Assembly: GCA_964019135.1 (NCBI GenBank)
Contig: OZ025253.1
Coordinates: 3,314,520-3,378,519 of the forward strand
Length of the DNA: 64,000 nucleotides
Origin: Arenicola marina
Taxonomy: Eukaryota; Annelida; Polychaeta; Arenicolidae
Direction of reading: 5' to 3'
Shown here: piece after piece, positions 14,701-26,405 of the stretch
Layout: the number at the start of each line of letters is the position of its first letter
Numbering within the stretch: the stretch's first letter is position 1
Made by a program: the position numbers and the translations under genes
Notes under the pieces: generated by a model
Database searches by the model: none
What the model was told of the DNA's origin: nothing
Seen by the model: the letters and a program-made list of their open reading frames with translations, nothing else

Positions 14701-17532
14701 CGAGATCTTAGTGAAATGATCCCCTGGACCCAAACGGCTCTGCGGTTCTCTCAATAGAAAATCGTTGCCATGGTGACACATTGCGTTGAACAACGAAACA
14801 TGACGTCACCAACAAATAATTGCATCTGCAGATTTAAACGGCCCGCCTACTGCGCGTGCCACGGTTCTTGGCCGCGATATATTGTGATATGGTCAAAGAA
14901 CTTGTATGGTTAGTTACCGGCGGCCAGTTTGTTAGTTACCGGCGGCCAGTTAGTTAGTTACCGGCGGCCAGTTCTATAAATTCTTTGATATGGTGTAAAG
15001 AAGGTGACTAGGTCACAAAATGTTGGAGGCTTGTAAGACATAAACATTGGACTTGTGGTGGCAACTTGTATTTAAATTAAACTCGCAATATTAGTAATAC
15101 CATGGCGTTAGGCATGTTATTGGTCATTCATGGACCTGTAGTAGTCTTTGATTTACAGAGGCCACGAGGATAACTTGCGGTACTGTTATATTCAGCCAGC
15201 CACATTCCGTCTCTAGTACTGTTATATTCAGCAACCCACATTCCGTCTCTAGTACTGTTATATTCAGCAACCCACATTCCGTCTCTAGTGCTGTTATACA
15301 AGCCTCAATAGCAGATTTTTATGGGTGAGCTTATGCGGGCACAGGTACCAATACGGGCGGCTTCCTGTGAGTCGTGGTCTATTGGTGGTTTAGTGGGGGT
15401 CGACGGCCAGTTAGTTAGTTACCGGTGGCCAGTTAGTTAGTTACCGGCGGCCAGTTAGTTAGTTACCGGCGGGTAGTTAGTTAGTTACCGGCGGGTAGTT
15501 AGTTAGTTACCGGCGGGTAGTTAGTTAGTTACCGGCGGCCAGTTAGTTAGTTACCGGCGGGCAGTTAGTTAGTTACCGGCCGCCAGTTAGTCACCGGCGG
15601 CCAGTTAGTTAGTTACCGGCGGCCAGTTAGTTAGTTACCAGCGACCAGTTAGTTTGTTACCGGCGGCCAGTTAGTTAGTTACCGGCGGCCAGTTAGTTAG
15701 TTACCGGCGGCCAGTTAGTTAGTTACCGGCGGCCAGTTACCGGCGGCCAGTTAGTTAGTTACCGGCGGCCAGTTACCGGCGGCCAGTTAGTTAGTACCGG
15801 CGGCCAGTTAGTTAGTTACCGGGGGCCAGTTAATTAGTTACCGGCGGCCAGTTACCGGCGGCCAGTTAGTTAGTACCGGCGGCCAGTTAGTTAGTTAGTT
15901 ACCGGCGGCCAGTTTGTTAGTTACCAGCGTCCAGTTAGTTAGTTGCCGACGGCCAGTTAGTTAGTTACCGGCGGGCAGTTAGTTAGTTACCGGCGGCCAG
16001 TTAGTCACCGGCGGCCAGTTAGTTAGTTAGTTACCGGCGGCCAGTTTGTTAGTTACCGGCTGCCAGTTAATTAGTTACCGGCGGCCAGTTAGTTAGGTAC
16101 CGGCGCCCAGTTAGTTACCGGCGGGCAGTTAGTTAGTACCGGCGGCCAATCCCCAATACGATTAAATCAAATAATACGACATTGTAACAGTAAAGCTTCA
16201 TGTTAGGCTAACTTGTTTTAATCACTTTCACTTACCTCAACGTTCTTGTTTGTCGTAAAGTGCCTCAGAAAGGTGGATTTTCCAGAACCTATGTTTCCTT
16301 CAACACAAACCTGCGAATTAAAACAAAGCTGATACACACATAAGAAACTTTAATTGATATGCACATGCATTGTCGCGTTCACTTTATGTAAGTAAGTCAG
16401 GTGGAAGGCAAACTTGCGGTGCTGTGGAGCCGACATTTATCGCAATGATCACTTGTCGTAACGACATTAATCGCAAAAATATAGCAAACGATATTGCAAT
16501 ATTACTCGGTCATTTTTAACAGCATTTGTCACCAAATCGTCGACGTTTGTCGCAACGCCTTTACGAGAACAGTTTGAACATATACCGCCGACAAACGTCG
16601 CAAGGCATTTACGACAAATATCGCAATTGCGTTACCCTTGTTTAATATCGATTGCTCATACGATTGGGCGAATTAAATTAGAGAAACATTGATATTAGAC
16701 CAGCCCTTGTCGCTAGAATGACTCTTTATCTGAAATTTCCATCTGGTACGAAACATATATTGGCACGTCATGGCAATATTGCGACCTTTGTCGTAGATTT
16801 TTGCGACAAATGCGACAAGTGTTGTTGCCTGCGGAACATGGTTTCTTTAATCGCAATAAATGTTGGCTCCACAGGGGTCGCACAAAGTCGGGGGAAAGAG
16901 GTTCATGATTTCAAAAGCAAGCGAATTCAGGCACTATCAATCCGAGTGAAGGCCTATTGACTTGTTTTCATTTTGTTGAAATGGTAACTTTCGTTATAAT
17001 GAGAAACGAGTGATATAATACATCTAGACTTATTGGGTATATATATATATATTTGCCTATTTTGAAAAGTTATCTTTCTTGACATAACTACGCCTCATAA
17101 GCCTGGAGGAAACAACGTATATGACCATGTAGTCGGTCCATACATACTGCACTCACCGTAAATGGTCGGTCTTGAATCACAATATTTCGCACCTGGTTCA
17201 GCAGTTCATCTGTTCCTGGATGCAACATCAGCATCATTATGTCTCAGCCCCCAGCGAATAATGATATTTATTATTATAATATACAAACAAATTGTAGTCG
17301 TTGATGTTATGCTACAGACGTGTCTTGCGGCTATCAATATTTCACTGGAACAGTTCGTATTATATATGGTTATCTACTAACCTTCATTCAAGAACATTTT
17401 GTCAGCGCTCGGGCTTCCGGTGCCACACTCGGCGGGTGACTTCATACCGCTGTCATCCAAGGACGATGGAGAGGCGCTCCCGGAGTCCAAGTCACACGTG
17501 TCATCGCGACTGAACTCAGTGGCGTTTGGCAT
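11720..17532 (-). CDS. Deoxynucleoside kinase, TK2/dNK type, nine exons, complete
   Basis: ATP-dependent 5'-phosphorylation of deoxynucleosides in nucleotide salvage. Exons (minus strand, in order): 17532-17382, 17215-17157, 16310-16236, 14357-14214, 13888-13815, 13534-13446, 12567-12488, 12240-12163, 11806-11720; all phases fit, giving 278 aa. Motifs in order: P-loop EGNIGSGKST (exon 3), PEPVAEW substrate-site Glu and Trp (exon 4), MMERS with the Glu-Arg-Ser triad (exon 5), LLSKWYDWI and VDLI (exon 6), YLRSSPETC and the LID RGRPEE (exon 7), DYLQSLHDVHEQWL (exon 8), LDAD (exon 9). The start is supported by an in-frame upstream TAA. The N-terminal ~50 residues are acidic and Ser-rich, without an obvious arginine-rich mitochondrial presequence. 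The exon 8 donor is GTCAGT, weaker than the others. Insect dNK and vertebrate TK2 are the closest matches by eye; substrate range is not predictable. Confidence 0.94.
14900..14988. repeat. 22-bp minisatellite, small outlying block
   Basis: About four copies of the GTTAGTTACCGGCGGCCAG unit in kinase intron 3, some 400 bp from the main block at 15395-16150, separated by a foldback fragment and a 36-bp repeat. Confidence 0.85.
15065..15160. mobile_element. Decayed foldback fragment (10990 family)
   Basis: CCATGGCGTTAGGCATGTTATTGG and the following CCTGTAGTAGTC resemble the reverse complement of the right arm and loop of the 10990 element. Only one arm is recognisable. Confidence 0.5.
15181..15297. 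repeat. 36-bp tandem repeat, about three copies
   Basis: Unit TACTGTTATATTCAGCAACC plus CACATTCCGTCTCTAG, in intron 3 of the kinase gene. Confidence 0.85.
15395..16150. repeat. 22-bp minisatellite in kinase intron 3
   Basis: About 35 copies of CCAGTTAGTTAGTTACCGGC plus GG, with variants (GGTAGTT, and shortened units lacking one or two GTTA steps). It ends about 90 bp before exon 3 of the kinase gene on the plus axis. Confidence 0.93.
16422..16874. mobile_element. Foldback / MITE-like element in kinase intron 2
   Basis: CTGTGGAGCCGACATTTATC at the left is inverted at the right as ATAAATGTTGGCTCCACAG. Internal inverted blocks around CGACGTTTGTCGCAACGCC and CCGACAAACGTCGCAAGGC, and many TTGTCGCA/TGCGACAA words, indicate a largely palindromic ~450-bp unit. 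No transposase frame and no clear target duplication are visible. Confidence 0.6.
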
Positions 17533-18635
17533 CTTCGGGTCGATCAAAGCCAAGGATATCGCCGAATAGTCGGTGGATTTATTTATTTAACTAGAGCTTA
17601 AAGCCACGGACTGAAGGATCTTATGCAGTTAGTTGCCTTGGTGTGCGAGTCAGGTCAAAGAGACTAGCAGTTCAATGTGGAACATATGTCGAAGGCAGAC
17701 GGAAGCTATAATACAGGCCGCGATACGCTGGTGAACAGTATATCGTTACTCAGCATCAACATACACTAGTGACGTCAGAATGACGTGACGTAGATATAGG
17801 GGTTTCGGTCCGCCTTACGCCTCCATAATGTGTCAATCTCATGGCAGGGAATGACGACCGCCAGGTGGCGTCCGCTAACTGGCTTTTATATGGGGTTTTT
17901 ATGTTCCTAGTTTGTGAACCCCCGGCCGCGATTGGAGCAGTGGGAGTTTACAATTTTACGATTGGCATTGATGCTATAGGCAATACCCGCACAATTCGGT
18001 GGTTATGTGCATGTCAGCGCCAAATGAAACAGATGATATATATAGATAGAGATAGAGAGATACGGGCGCCCTGACACAGCATATACCGTCATCGTGCATG
18101 GGGGTATCGAGGCAGGTCTCCAATGAATCCCAGTACTGTAACCGCCTGGCATATGGTTAATCAGTTTATTAATAGACCCTTCTTTAATTATTGAACCTCA
18201 GACTATAAATCATTTTATTATTCGCTTATTCCAAGTCATTGAGCACCTAGCGTGAAACGCCACCAGTCTGTAGACGCTGCGCTAGGCATACATTGTGACA
18301 TATATGGTTCATCGTTCATGTAACAGCCCACGAAAGGGATTATCATAGTAAGTGGTTAGGCGTGAGTCATACGTGAGCTGTGCTGAAATCATAGCTCGCG
18401 GTAACATGACAGGAAGTACGACCGCCTAAAGCTACATTAATGCACACATTAACACATAGGATTGACTCACTAGGCACGCAGGCTGCGACAAGCGTCGTCA
18501 GATTGTACAGATCTTGTAGCAGACGCTGCCAGCTAATCAACAATCTTTAGGCGAAGAACATGCTGGGGTACACAGCATGGTCTATCATGTACGGCGCTGC
18601 GATGACAGCGTTCGGGAAAATGAAATGTGACAAAA
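17533..18635. other. 5' flank of the kinase gene; no gene recognised
   Basis: This stretch presumably holds the kinase promoter and 5'UTR. No TATA box can be placed with confidence. A sequence similar to 17520-17610 recurs at about 62210-62290. An open frame at 17841-18074 has no family features. Confidence 0.4.
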
Positions 18636-18960
18636 ATTCAATTCAATAGCGTTTATTCAACCAAATAATAATTTGATCATAATAAATTCATTTAGGCCTA
18701 TATAACTTGTCAGGTTAGGAGACGCACGCTAAGACTATTGTCGCTGTCGCTTAGGCCACCAACAGCAATAATAATATTACGTATATGCGTCAATTAATAT
18801 ACAATATAATGATCATAATTGTTATAGCAAGACAGATTCACAACCCTCACAACCCTTACCCCCTGCCTCACACGTACAAATACAACACTTATACAGATTG
18901 TTAATTAAGACAAATGTAACAATCCTGGATGGAACACATATAAGTTAATTATATTTATCG
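18636..18960 (-). mobile_element. LINE 3'-end fragment with TTGAA tail
   Basis: The minus strand ends in GAATAAACGCTATTGAATTGAA, a polyadenylation-like signal followed by a TTGAA repeat tail, as seen for several L2/CR1-like elements. A similar tail ends the LINE at 47664. No coding part remains. The inner boundary is approximate. Confidence 0.45.
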
Positions 18961-21494
18961 AGAGTAACAACTTTAACATACTTCGAAAATCCATTGAGGC
19001 TATGACTGCCTATTTTGTAAAGGGTGCAAACAGGTTAATTGTTTATTGCATAAATCAGACTGCGTCGAATACATTTCTGGGCAAAGATATGACTGATTAT
19101 TTTGATTCGTGTAGTGTGCCTTCATCGCCTCTAAATATTTCAAGGTATACCTCCCATAGCCATGTTTAGTGAAATGGGACTCACAGGCTTTAATTTAGAA
19201 TAAACCTGGAAAGAAATTGACTTATAGCTGCCTATACTTCAACAGGGAGCAGGCGTTATGTAATTCCTTGAAACGGACTGATGTCACAGTGCGCATGCGT
19301 AGTAGGTGAAAATACGCAGCCTCGTAATCGCGCAGGTGACAACATTGCCACGTGGTTATAAATCTGCATACGAATCGCTTCTTTTGCAGGGTTTTCTGCT
19401 AGTTTGTCTCCATCGTGTTACACGTGTTGTTCTTCATTGTGCAATGTCCTACCACTAAATTGGAAGGCCTACCTGGTGCAGCTAGCCAGGCATGTAGAAA
19501 ACTAAAAGTATCTGGCTTAAAGCCCAACGAACCAACAGAGAAAAGGGTGAAGTACGGGTCACTCAGATTGCCTTTTCCTTGGTTTGGGACCAGTTTGGAC
19601 CGCAATGTGTGTGTGTTAGGGGGGGGGGGGCAATATCAATTTCACAAAGTACTACCTCAATCTAATAAATCTATATTTATTTTCAGAACATCTTATATGT
19701 TTTCATTCAATTTTATAATTCTGTATTCTTATTAATATTTACCCATCCCACGTTTGGGTACCAATTCTTTACGGCCAATCTCATATACATGTATCTTAGA
19801 TTTATTTTAATAACATCTCACATTTGTAATCATAATTTTGTACATTCAATACATTAATTTTGTACATTCAATACATTAATTTTGACAACATCCCATATTT
19901 TTTACATTTAATAAAACATATTGCATATATTCATTTTTCCACATCCTACATTTTTTTGTCTCCTGCTAAATTTTACTTCTACATTCTTTTACTCATTGTT
20001 TACTGCCAATATGATACATGTTATATTTAATTAGACATCTCACAAGTTTACCCCAATCTTATACATATTCTATGTTCATTTTGACAACTCTACTTTACCC
20101 CTTATTATCTCATATATCCCATGTATTCAGTATTCAGTTTGAACACATCGCACATTTTGCCCATTCCCACATTTGTGTACCCATTGTTACCCTTACGTTA
20201 CATGTATTCATGTTGACCACATCGCACATTTCACGTCCCTTTCACATCCTATGTTGTTAGTTTTTGTAACATATCCCACATTTGTTCTCACCATTTAACG
20301 TTGTAAGCCAGGGTATGGACAAATATTTTCAGTAAGTAACAAAAAATAAGGGAATTAAAATAATAATATTGTATCTCCAGACTTTTAGAGCTCACTTATG
20401 GACTTATCATTACAAAAACAAAAATATCCTACTCGTAACTATACTTAGCCACATTACACAATCATAAGCTAAGGCACGACACAGTTTTGAACCAATATCA
20501 CAAGTTAATGACCTACACTTTATAAAGACAAAGAAACATACTAAATTCTTCTAGATCGAGCTCCGTTATTGACTTAATTCATGAGATTTTACAACACAAA
20601 CATGGATGAATATTTTCATAATTGTTCCATTACACGTTGAATATGGTGGTCTTTGACATTTATTTTATACGTTCCAAATGTAACGAGTTGATATACGTGT
20701 ACTAGTATATTATTTTATATATAGGCGTTTTAAGGTCGGATTCGAAATTCAGTTCAGGGCTGAAAAGCATAAGTGAAGACTCATGCAAGTCTTGGAGCAG
20801 AATAAAACTAATACAGGAGACTGTACATGTAGTGTGATTGGTCAGAATGCATATTCAGAACGTTATCACTGCATTAATTCAGTGTTAATTAAAATCCTGG
20901 TTTAAAGTTTTGTTTAAACTTCTAACCCTACAGTACTGCCTAAATTCGATTTTGCTTTATATTTTGTGAAACTCTGATTGTCGGGAGAAAACTAGTTTCC
21001 TTATTGAAAGATATATATATATCAATATATCAATATATATATGTTTATATAAAAATTATTATTATTAATTTTAATATTATACTTTTGGCCTTGTTGCAGG
21101 TATGACTGTCATTTTTTTCGCTTGCTTTTGTATCTGCCCGAAAACCATGATTTTTTTCTCGAAAACTGTGTGTAGTTCTGCAGGCTCTTTTGCTGACACA
21201 TGCATTCATGCTGGACACGGCTCACGCTCTGTATGCAACCGGTATTGTACAGGATTCCCACAAACAAGTTGGAGTCGATCTAATTAATACATGGACAATA
21301 CATGTGTTTTTTTTCTCAATTTCAACAAATTTCTGTAAGGTCCAAGAAAATATACTTTTTTTCTTCAAAAACTGTTCCGCAAAAAAAAACCCACACTACC
21401 ACCGATTTAGAAAACCAAGCTCCCCCCTCCCCCCTCGCATTCCGGGAAGGAAGAAAACCATAAGTTTTTGTTGAATGCAAGGCGGGATATATCT
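18961..21494. other. AT-rich intergenic region with degenerate repeats
   Basis: Between about 19740 and 20290 loosely repeated CACATTT/ACATGTATTCA/TTTTGACAACA words recur without a fixed period. An (AT)n tract with ATCAATATAT lies around 21008-21045. No gene or RNA is recognised. Confidence 0.45.
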
Positions 21495-21727
21495 AGGGGT
21501 CTGGAAGGGGCGGTCTAGTGTCTAATGTCGATTTTTTTTAATTCTCAGTGTCAAGTGTAAATTTTTCACGACGTTTTGTGTCGCTTATTTGCTAAATTCC
21601 GTGTCTCTTTTTAAAAAAAAATCTGTGTCGATATCGCTTTTTCAGTGTCGGAATTTGGGGGTCAATGTCGAATCATTTTTCGAATGAGCCTGTGTCGCGT
21701 GTCGCCATTTGCCCCTTCCAGAGCCCT
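21495..21727. mobile_element. 233-bp MITE with terminal inverted repeats and 6-bp target duplication
   Basis: Ends AGGGGTCTGGAAGGGGC and GCCCCTTCCAGAGCCCT are inverted repeats with one mismatch. The same hexamer ATATCT flanks both sides (21489-21494 and 21728-21733). The interior is rich in GTGTCG words. A related copy in opposite orientation lies at about 61689-61915. Confidence 0.75.
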
Positions 21728-22139
21728 ATATCTACAGCCTGTTGAGTTGAGCCTGTTGTTTATTGATAGTAAATTTCAACGAAAACCTTAGTTTTTCTTG
21801 TATGTAGATTTTTAGGAGCACTTCAGACATCGGTATATCCCAATATACATAGGTAGCGCTATATAAGGCAAGATCAGGGCGACCGATAACGAGAGAAATA
21901 TAACGCAACGCATGCAAAAAAAATGGACCACGTGCGTTTGTTTTCACCCGCGCTTAGTGCGCTGCCTCGTGAGTTTTATGCGCATGACCGGTCCGTTTCC
22001 ATGAATATATGAAAGCAGAATGCGGTTGTCTCATGAATACAGACTGAGTCAGTGTCAGGTGAACTAACTGCACGAGGTATTCCATGTCGTATGACGTAAT
22101 AATCACCAGCGGATGTTTGCGCGCGGCATCTGTGGTTAC

Positions 22140-23230
22140 GGGACAACGTAAAATGAATGGCAGTTACATACACGGACCCTTTTCCCATTACCCATTTGAA
22201 ACAAATAAAGAAAAATGACATTTACCTTTTTTTGTTTCCCATTTGCAATGTAAAATGTATGGCAGGTCCATACACGGACCCAGTCAGGGTAATGCGTCAA
22301 GCGCCGTCGTCGGTACACGAGTCTCAAATAACTTCACCATTAAGTGACTTTAAAAGGGACAAGTGACAATGACGCAAACTCATTTTTGTCAACATTTGAG
22401 TGTTGGGCTGCGCAGTTTGTGCGTAAAGGATCTAGTGGGTGTGAAAGTATTTTTTGCTTGCTTTGGTTCAGGCATTCCTAACTTTAATTCATAATATAGT
22501 TAAAGATAAGACATTGATATCTCCATAATGCATGTGGTCCGTTCGACACCGTTGTAAGCGTTGTATTTTGAGGCAAATCATTGATGTTTACATTCCTACA
22601 ACAAACGGAATACCCTAGACCACTTTGCTAATCGTAGGTCCAATTTTGCCACTGTGAGGCGCCACTGCATGTGCAATGCATTCTGGGTATTATATTGGTC
22701 TTTGCGGGATGTCAAGGTGGCGTCATCGCCTGACGACGTATTTTGTAGACATTTAAGCACGAAATAGTGCCGTCTATGTAAAGGAAACGTTACGTAATCT
22801 GGATGTAAGTTAGATATGCTCACTAATTGTATATATGCCTTGCCAATAACGTGGAAATATGGTATCTATCTCCATAGAAAAGGTCAAGATAACACCAAAA
22901 TATTACCCATAAACCTTTGTGCCAGTCTTGATTTTTCCAAGTGATGTTTGTTCATTTTCCTTTACTTGTTTCAAATGGGTAATGGGAAAAGGGTCCGTGG
23001 TATGTACCTGCCATTCATTTTCCATTGCAAATGGAAAACAGAAAAATGTAAATGTTTGCTGATTTTCGATTACCTGTTTCAAATGAGTAATGGGAAAAGG
23101 ACATGTCTTCCTATTTCCTTTAACTCATATCAAATGAGTAATGGGTTAAAGATACATATTTCCTTCACCCATTTCCCCTTGCAAAACGAAAATGAAATAT
23201 GGAAAAGCAAACTCATTTCCTATTTCTCAT
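22140..23230. repeat. Inverted repeat arms (about 22150-22275 and 22945-23120) with internal ~90-bp repeats
   Basis: The left arm on the plus strand (CACGGACCCTTTTCCCATTA) is the reverse complement of the right arm (TAATGGGAAAAGGGTCCGTG). Both arms contain repeated blocks of TTTCAAATGGGTAATGGGA and CATTTTCCATTGCAAATGG. The right side continues as two or three diverged units to about 23215. No transposase is seen. Confidence 0.6.
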
Positions 23231-23279
23231 TTGAATGTGGTGACTTGCGCACGAAAACACAGGGAACCAGGCAGGACGC

Positions 23280-23330
23280 GGGCAGGGTGGGGTGTGGAGG
23301 TGGGGATAGGGGTTAGGGGATAGGAGTGGA
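23280..23330 (+). other. G-rich tract with quadruplex pattern
   Basis: Four runs of at least four G occur within about 40 nt (GGGG, GGGGATAGGGG, TTAGGGG), the last three separated by 3-nt loops. Further long G tracts lie at 23411-23420 and 23583-23605. Function is unknown. Confidence 0.6.
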
Positions 23331-24067
23331 CGGCGCTGTTGGCGTGGCCTTGGCCTAGTTGCTCGACTTCCGCTGCGGCCGCGTTGGCGCCCCAAAACAG
23401 GAGATTTGCACGGGGGGGGGGGGCACTACTACATAGAACTGGTAGAGGGTGTCGCGGGTGCCCCTTGATGCCTAAGAGAGCGGATATTTGTGAGGCAAAA
23501 GCTACCCCTATAGAGCGGACAGTTGTGATAAATAAAGATAGAACTAATATGGATAAATTTGAGACTGTGTGTGTGTCTGAAGGAGGGGGGTGGGGGGGGG
23601 GGGGTTACATAAAGCGGGTTTTCCGAGAAAAATAATAAATCGAGCGGGTTTGTATGGCGCGGCGACATCATGGGGACAATACCATGCTGGTGATTAGATC
23701 GAGCAGCTCGGGATGGGACATTGTATTTTATCCGTCGAAATTTAGTTTTCAAATTTAAGGTGACCGGTTTGGGACATCGGGATAAGGTGTTTTATGTTAA
23801 CGTTCCAATGTATTTTGGAGCCCCACTTATTTCTTTTTTTTTTAGTCATTCCCAACTTCGTCGAGAAACAAGTTCATTTTTGTCTGAATAAAAATCGTCT
23901 CATAGCCGTTGCGTATCGTATTTTAGCTGAACTGGGGAGAGCATGGGAAGGGATTGAGAGTAGGCCCACGGGGAGGGGAAGGAGGCAGGGGGGTCCACTA
24001 CATACAGTTATGTATACACTTATGTGCTGCCCTAATGGATGATTTGTTGATAAAGTCTTGAAGAATA

Positions 24068-25450
24068 CATAACCTTATTCGCTCCTTGCATGAACACTCC
24101 TTCAGCACAGTGCATTTTGACGGATCTACATCCAAGGGCTTCCATGTGAGATGTGCTCTACTAGCCCAAGTTTATTTGACACCTTCTACTCCCTGCTCCT
24201 TGCGCAGACATTTGATGGCGGAGGGTGTTTGTTTGCATACAAATTCAAATGTAAAGTTGCACAACCCTTCAAAAGGCGCCTCCTAATTAGGGAATTGCAA
24301 TTCGCTGACGACGCACCGATAGCTGCCCACTCAAACTGCCAGCTACAGAGACTCATGGATCGACTTTCAAATACGTGTGCACTATTCGTTTATGGTAAAC
24401 CCTACGTTATAAAGAGCGTCGTACTGACGTAAGGGGCTATACCACACCGCCAGATTTTCCCGAATAATATACTTTTTGTGGTAAATAAATCTTGTTACCT
24501 GGGAAATACCGTTACGGATAATCTGTCACTGGACGAGTTAAATGCTCGCCTTGGGAAAGCAGCAGCCACAATAGGTAGGTTGAACGAACGTGCGAGGCAA
24601 AACTCAAAACTAACCATTAGCCCCCAAAACATGTTAATCTACTGGCCGTGTGTTCTTAGCACCCTGTTGCATGGCATCGATACTTGAAATACTTATTATG
24701 GCCCAGAAAGAAAACTGAACAAGTTCCATTTGCGTTGCCTGCAAAACATTTTAGGCATATCCTGACTCACCACGGTAAAAAATCCTTGAGTGTTAGCCAG
24801 GGCCAGCCAACCGATCATTCTTTTTTTGCTCTTGTCAAACAAAAGTATCTTCGTTGATATGGGAATGTTCGTCGTATGCAAGATGAACGCATTCCGAAGG
24901 ATGAGCTTTACGCGAGCCAATTGGACAGCAAAGCTCAGGTTGATGCCCTGTTCACACGATGCAATTCGTTGTAAAGTTCATTGAAACAAATTAACTTTTC
25001 AATCAACTCATCAATTGGAGGGCCGGTTTTCTACGCATTGTAAGCTTAGCGCATGTTCTAAAGTTTCAATCAACTTCGAGATTTGTGAATTGTCAACCAA
25101 GCAGCGTCGAGCATTTCAGCTAATCAGCGTTGAGATGATCCGGTTGACTTTATTGTTGGCATCATGACATTGACAAAGCATGTGCGGCTGGTATGCATGA
25201 CGCTATGACGCACGATGCCTTAATGGTACGTTCGCTAGTTGGTGGTAGTGAAAATTGCTGAATCGGTTGGTACACGGTTTGACGGTGTGAACTGTTGACC
25301 GACCTATACTTCAATCGTTGTGACGTCTATTGAAGGAATGATCGTACCACGTAAACCCAGCATGAAGGATGTTGTCCAACGTGGCATGATCTGACACCCC
25401 AAAAGAGGGAATGGGCACGATTCGTGCGAGAGGGAATGGTCTACCATCTC
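24068..25450 (+). pseudogene. Decayed non-LTR retrotransposon, related to the element at 41880-43887
   Basis: Plus-strand pieces match the 42-44 kb reverse transcriptase in order: HSFSTVHFDGSTS, a FADD active-site block (LQFADDAPIAAHS), LQRLMDRLSN, the LSLDE/LGKAA block, and at 25380-25440 the C-terminal PQKREWARFVRE-type block. Frameshifts and deletions break the frame, and about 400 bp of unrelated sequence separates the last two blocks. Confidence 0.8.
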
Positions 25451-25717
25451 TGGTTTGAGAAACTGGATTTAAAAGGTCAACCTCCCAATGAGTAATCACT
25501 AAGGCCTAGCGACAGGTTCTTGATGGTCGGTAACAAATAGAGTTATTCAGCGATAATCGCAAATACCGCGACGCAAATCATATTACTTAAACCACAGCAA
25601 AAGCTGCAAATCTATCGTCTTTCGCAGACGCACGAATGCCAACCAATACACAGAGTAAACCAATGCAGTAGCCTGTGCATGCGCCCTGCACTCAAAATGC
25701 ATTACACTAGTTACTCA

Positions 25718-25743
25718 TAGATAGATAGATAGATAGATAGATG
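25718..25743. repeat. (GATA)n microsatellite
   Basis: About six perfect TAGA repeats, followed by A/T-rich homopolymer-like DNA to about 25890, downstream of transporter copy 1. Confidence 0.9.
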
Positions 25744-25962
25744 GATATTTATGTCTACATTGTAGGCTCACAGCCTGTTGTTCAACACATATATATACAC
25801 AGCAGTTGCCTTAATACAGAAAATAAATTTAGTAAAAAATAAAAAAAATAATAAAAAATAATAAAAAAATAAAAGTAAAAATTCCTTATAATGTAATAAT
25901 TATATGGTGGTAATTGTCTATTTCAGAGGGCAGGAATATCAGAATCACGGACATATTGCCTG

Positions 25963-26405
25963 GACCTGCTGTCTCACAAGAGACCCCGACATATAGCTTC
26001 CGCCCGATGACAATTGTGACCTAGTGATCCCAGAAAAGGGTCTCATAGAATTCGACCAGCTGGTTCCGTGGTAAAATATTTCATACACCTGTCCGTGCAG
26101 ACCATATTTAGCAATGCCATTTTACTTTGGGACATAACCGCGCCCACACCTGAGCGTCGACTAAGCAAGGGTCGGCGCGGGGTCAAACTAAAGTCCGTTG
26201 TTCTTCGAGGGCCCATCACATCTATAAAAGCATTTTGTATTGCTTCTTCGGAACATACAATCAAGCCACAGTCAGTTAAGAAAAAACAGCTTTGGCTGTT
26301 CCGGCCAAACAGTTCTGCTAGCCCCAGCTGGAGAACCACTTGGAGCACTACGCACATCTGAGCATACGCTTCTACAATAGCCATATGGACTGGGGCTAAC
26401 GCTAG
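25963..26405. mobile_element. ~440-bp insertion at the 3' end of transporter copy 1
   Basis: Copy 2 reads continuously from ATATCAGCATCACGATCTAA to TGGACCCGTTTGTCT, and copy 3 is similar. In copy 1 the two blocks are separated by about 440 bp of unrelated sequence (edges approximate). The insert supplies the C-terminal codons and stop of copy 1. Its class is unidentified; no terminal repeats were recognised. Confidence 0.6.

Noticed and set aside
17398..17570. Plus-strand coding exon (frame ending in AKDIAE then stop)
   Set aside because: The antisense of kinase exon 1; the minus-strand reading splices in phase to eight further exons.
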